46,056 nt of DNA from an uncultured Eubacterium sp. (GTDB taxonomy: Bacteria; Bacillota; Clostridia; Lachnospirales; Lachnospiraceae): NCBI GenBank assembly GCA_900551945.1, contig URYE01000013.1, positions 1-46,056 of the forward strand, given 5' to 3'. Each line of letters opens with the position of its first letter. Position 1 is the stretch's first letter. This document shows, in pieces, positions 44,226 to 46,056 of this stretch. The position numbers were made by a program, and so were the translations under genes. The notes under the pieces were generated by a model, which made no database searches, was not told the origin of the DNA, and worked only from the letters and a program-made list of their open reading frames with translations.

Positions 44226-45668
44226 ATGCGTAATTTGACATTATTAACAGATTTATATGAACTTACAATGATGCAGGGTTATTTTAAAACAGGAAATAAC
44301 CGTACTGTAATATTTGACGCCTTTCATAGAAAGAACCCTTGTGACGGAGGATATTCTATTTCTTGCGGTCTTGACCAAGTAATTGACTACATTAACAATC
44401 TTCATTTTACAGAAGACGATATAACTTACCTTAGAAGCCTTAATATATTTGATGAAGACTTCCTTGAATACCTTGCCAACTTCAAATTCACTGGTGATAT
44501 TTATGCTATTCCAGAAGGTTCAGTAATGTTTCCAAAAGAACCTATCGTAAAAGTTATAGCTCCTATTATGGAAGCACAGCTTGTTGAAACTGCCATTCTT
44601 AACATAATCAACCACCAAAGCCTTATTGCTACAAAGGCAGCTAGAGTGTGTTACGCAGCTCAAGGTGATGGAATTATGGAATTCGGTCTTAGACGAGCTC
44701 AAGGACCTGACGCAGGTATTTATGGAGCAAGGGCAGCAGTTATCGCAGGTTGTATTGGAACAAGTAATGTATTAGCAGGTCAGATGTTCAACATTCCAGT
44801 TAAAGGAACTCATGCACATAGCTGGATTATGAGCTTCCCAGATGAATACACAGCCTTTAAGACTTACGCAGACCTTTATCCTAATGCTTGTATTCTTCTT
44901 GTTGACACTTACGACACACTCCGCTCTGGTGTACCTAACGCAATAAAGGTATTTACAGAAATGAGAAATGCGGGCATTGAACTTAAAGGTTATGGAATTA
45001 GACTTGACTCTGGTGACTTAGCTTACCTTACTAAGAAAGCTAGAAAAATGCTTGACAATGCAGGCTTTGAAGATGCTATTATTTCAGCTTCAAGTGACCT
45101 TGACGAATACCTTATTGACTCATTAAAGACACAAGGCGCACAGATTACTTCATGGGGTGTTGGTACTAACCTTATTACTTCAAAAGACAATCCAGCCTTT
45201 GGCGGTGTATACAAGCTCGCCGCTGTTATGGGTGATGATGGAAAATTTATTCCTAAGATTAAAGTATCTGAAAATTCCGAAAAGATTACTAATCCGGGAA
45301 ATAAGACTGTATACAGAGTATATGACACTAATGGTATGATTAAAGCTGACCTTATTACTCTTGCTGATGAAAAATATGATGAAACAGAACCACTCCTTTT
45401 ATTTGACCCAATTGAAACATGGAAAAAGACACTCCTTGAACCGGGTGAATATACAATGCGTGAAATTATGGTTCAAGTATTTAAAAATGGAGAATGTGTA
45501 TACACAACACCAGAAGTTATGGATATTCAAGCATACTGTAAGAAAGAATTAGCAACAGTATGGGACGAAACAAAGCGACTTATCAATCCTCAAGAAGTAC
45601 ACGTTGACCTTTCAAAGCCATTATATGATATCAAGCACGAACTTCTTAATAATTATGGAAGAGATTAA
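44226..45668 (+). CDS. pncB: nicotinate phosphoribosyltransferase
   Basis: Converts nicotinate and PRPP to nicotinate mononucleotide in NAD salvage. The 480-aa protein carries the family motifs LTDLYELTMMQGYF at the N terminus, EFGLRRAQGPDAG, GTHAHSWIMSFPDE with the catalytic His, and IRLDSGDLAYL. AGGAG precedes the ATG. It is flanked upstream by a terminator, so it is probably its own unit. Confidence 0.96.
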   Translation: MRNLTLLTDLYELTMMQGYFKTGNNRTVIFDAFHRKNPCDGGYSISCGLDQVIDYINNLHFTEDDITYLRSLNIFDEDFLEYLANFKFTGDIYAIPEGSVMFPKEPIVKVIAPIMEAQLVETAILNIINHQSLIATKAARVCYAAQGDGIMEFGLRRAQGPDAGIYGARAAVIAGCIGTSNVLAGQMFNIPVKGTHAHSWIMSFPDEYTAFKTYADLYPNACILLVDTYDTLRSGVPNAIKVFTEMRNAGIELKGYGIRLDSGDLAYLTKKARKMLDNAGFEDAIISASSDLDEYLIDSLKTQGAQITSWGVGTNLITSKDNPAFGGVYKLAAVMGDDGKFIPKIKVSENSEKITNPGNKTVYRVYDTNGMIKADLITLADEKYDETEPLLLFDPIETWKKTLLEPGEYTMREIMVQVFKNGECVYTTPEVMDIQAYCKKELATVWDETKRLINPQEVHVDLSKPLYDIKHELLNNYGRD

Positions 45669-45808
45669 TTTTTGAGTTTTCATATTTTATTTTTAGGTTT
45701 TGAAGCTAGTAGCATTATATAAGCAAACACACAAATTTTTTAATTTATCACAATAGTCGCTAAGTTCTTATGCAAGCATGGACTTTCACTAATTGTTCGC
45801 AAAAAATA

Positions 45809-45857
45809 TGGGCTATCGCATTAATGAAGATTTAATTCTTCTTATTGCGACAGCCCA
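45809..45857 (-). repeat. CTGTCGCA-type palindrome near the right edge
   Basis: The arms begin ATGGGCTATCGCATTAATG on the left and end in TATTGCGACAGCCCAT on the right, with several internal mismatches. One A-C mismatch becomes G-U in minus-strand RNA. It follows pncB on the plus strand, or may end a minus-strand gene beyond the window. Confidence 0.6.
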
Positions 45858-45901
45858 TTTCTAAATTAAAGGTTCACATTTAAAGTAGTGAAGCACTTAA
45901 A

Positions 45902-46056
45902 ATGAATAAAATAACGTGAGTTCGACAAAAACACCTATGCAGAAATGGTAGTACCTAACTGTATAGATGGCTTCTTTGGTAAAAATGAGTATGCAACAAG
46001 CCCTGACACAACATTTGTTACAAAGTTACTTATACTTCTGTGCCTAGAATGTTCTA
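45902..46056 (+). pseudogene. possible gene fragment or edge-truncated gene
   Basis: An ATG at 45902 gives MNKIT and then a stop. A second frame opens at 45915 and stays open to the edge ([14 protein letters not shown], then [18 protein letters not shown]). The two could be one gene broken by a frameshift, or the second frame could start at ATG 45945. The product is not recognised, and no ribosome site is convincing. Confidence 0.25.

Larger units (their letters stand above)
45669..46056. other. region after pncB to the window edge
   Basis: It contains a segment (45771-45805) resembling 14854-14888, a CTGTCGCA palindrome (45809-45857), and a possible gene fragment (45902 onward). No complete gene. 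Confidence 0.55.

Noticed and set aside
1..46056. CRISPR array or phage region
   Set aside because: No regularly spaced direct repeats, cas genes, integrase or phage structural genes are visible.

Overview
The window looks like a stretch of a low-GC Firmicutes chromosome, most probably a Lachnospiraceae (Clostridia) gut or rumen anaerobe. The clues are AT-rich sequence (about one third GC by eye), strong AGGAGG-type ribosome sites, class 1B dihydroorotate dehydrogenase (PyrD plus the Fe-S flavoprotein PyrK), subfamily-2 PyrF, a CdaA/CdaR c-di-AMP pair, secreted CHAP and Big_2 proteins, and two methyl-accepting chemotaxis proteins. Nearly all genes are on the minus strand. Plus-strand genes are one YcxB-like gene at 31.7 kb and three at the right end (plsC, a small membrane protein, pncB).

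Layout, left to right. 1-300: an IS200/IS605-type terminal hairpin at the edge and the htrA terminator. 0.3-9.1 kb: an envelope and c-di-AMP block, read leftward: Big_2 anchored protein, two uncharacterised membrane proteins, cdaA, cdaR, HPr, a PgcA-type phosphohexomutase, then htrA as its own unit. 9.1-14.7 kb: a rhodanese-TtcA fusion, a GNAT acetyltransferase, tRNA-Gly(GCC) with its own promoter and terminator, a membrane-anchored metallophosphoesterase, and a secreted CHAP protein with aromatic repeats. 15-18.7 kb: purE-purM-purN-purD, read leftward. 18.9-22.2 kb: a long M29-like aminopeptidase and a cassette of small membrane proteins including VanZ. 22.3-31.4 kb: pyrimidine genes (GAF/GGDEF/EAL protein, pyrC, pyrF, pyrK, pyrD, a chemoreceptor, pyrE). 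31.7-41.8 kb: YcxB-like protein, glycosyltransferase, argS, a second chemoreceptor, a C_GCAxxG_C_C protein, and a MacB-like ABC transporter. 42-46 kb: Dabb protein, plsC, membrane protein, pncB, and a possible gene fragment at the right edge.

Together the purine cluster covers GAR synthetase, GAR formyltransferase, AIR synthetase and AIR carboxylase. The pyrimidine cluster covers dihydroorotase, dihydroorotate oxidation, orotate phosphoribosyltransferase and OMP decarboxylation. The cda block joins second-messenger synthesis to envelope functions.

The most unusual non-coding signals are two. First, two homologous ~143-nt elements (38847-38988 and 42602-42746) have stem arms that differ between copies but stay complementary within each copy. 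Second, a dispersed palindrome with a CTGTCGCA-type core recurs at least five times, mostly just after stop codons; in the copies after htrA and the CHAP gene every stem mismatch becomes a G-U pair in the minus-strand RNA. No complete IS, prophage or CRISPR array is seen.
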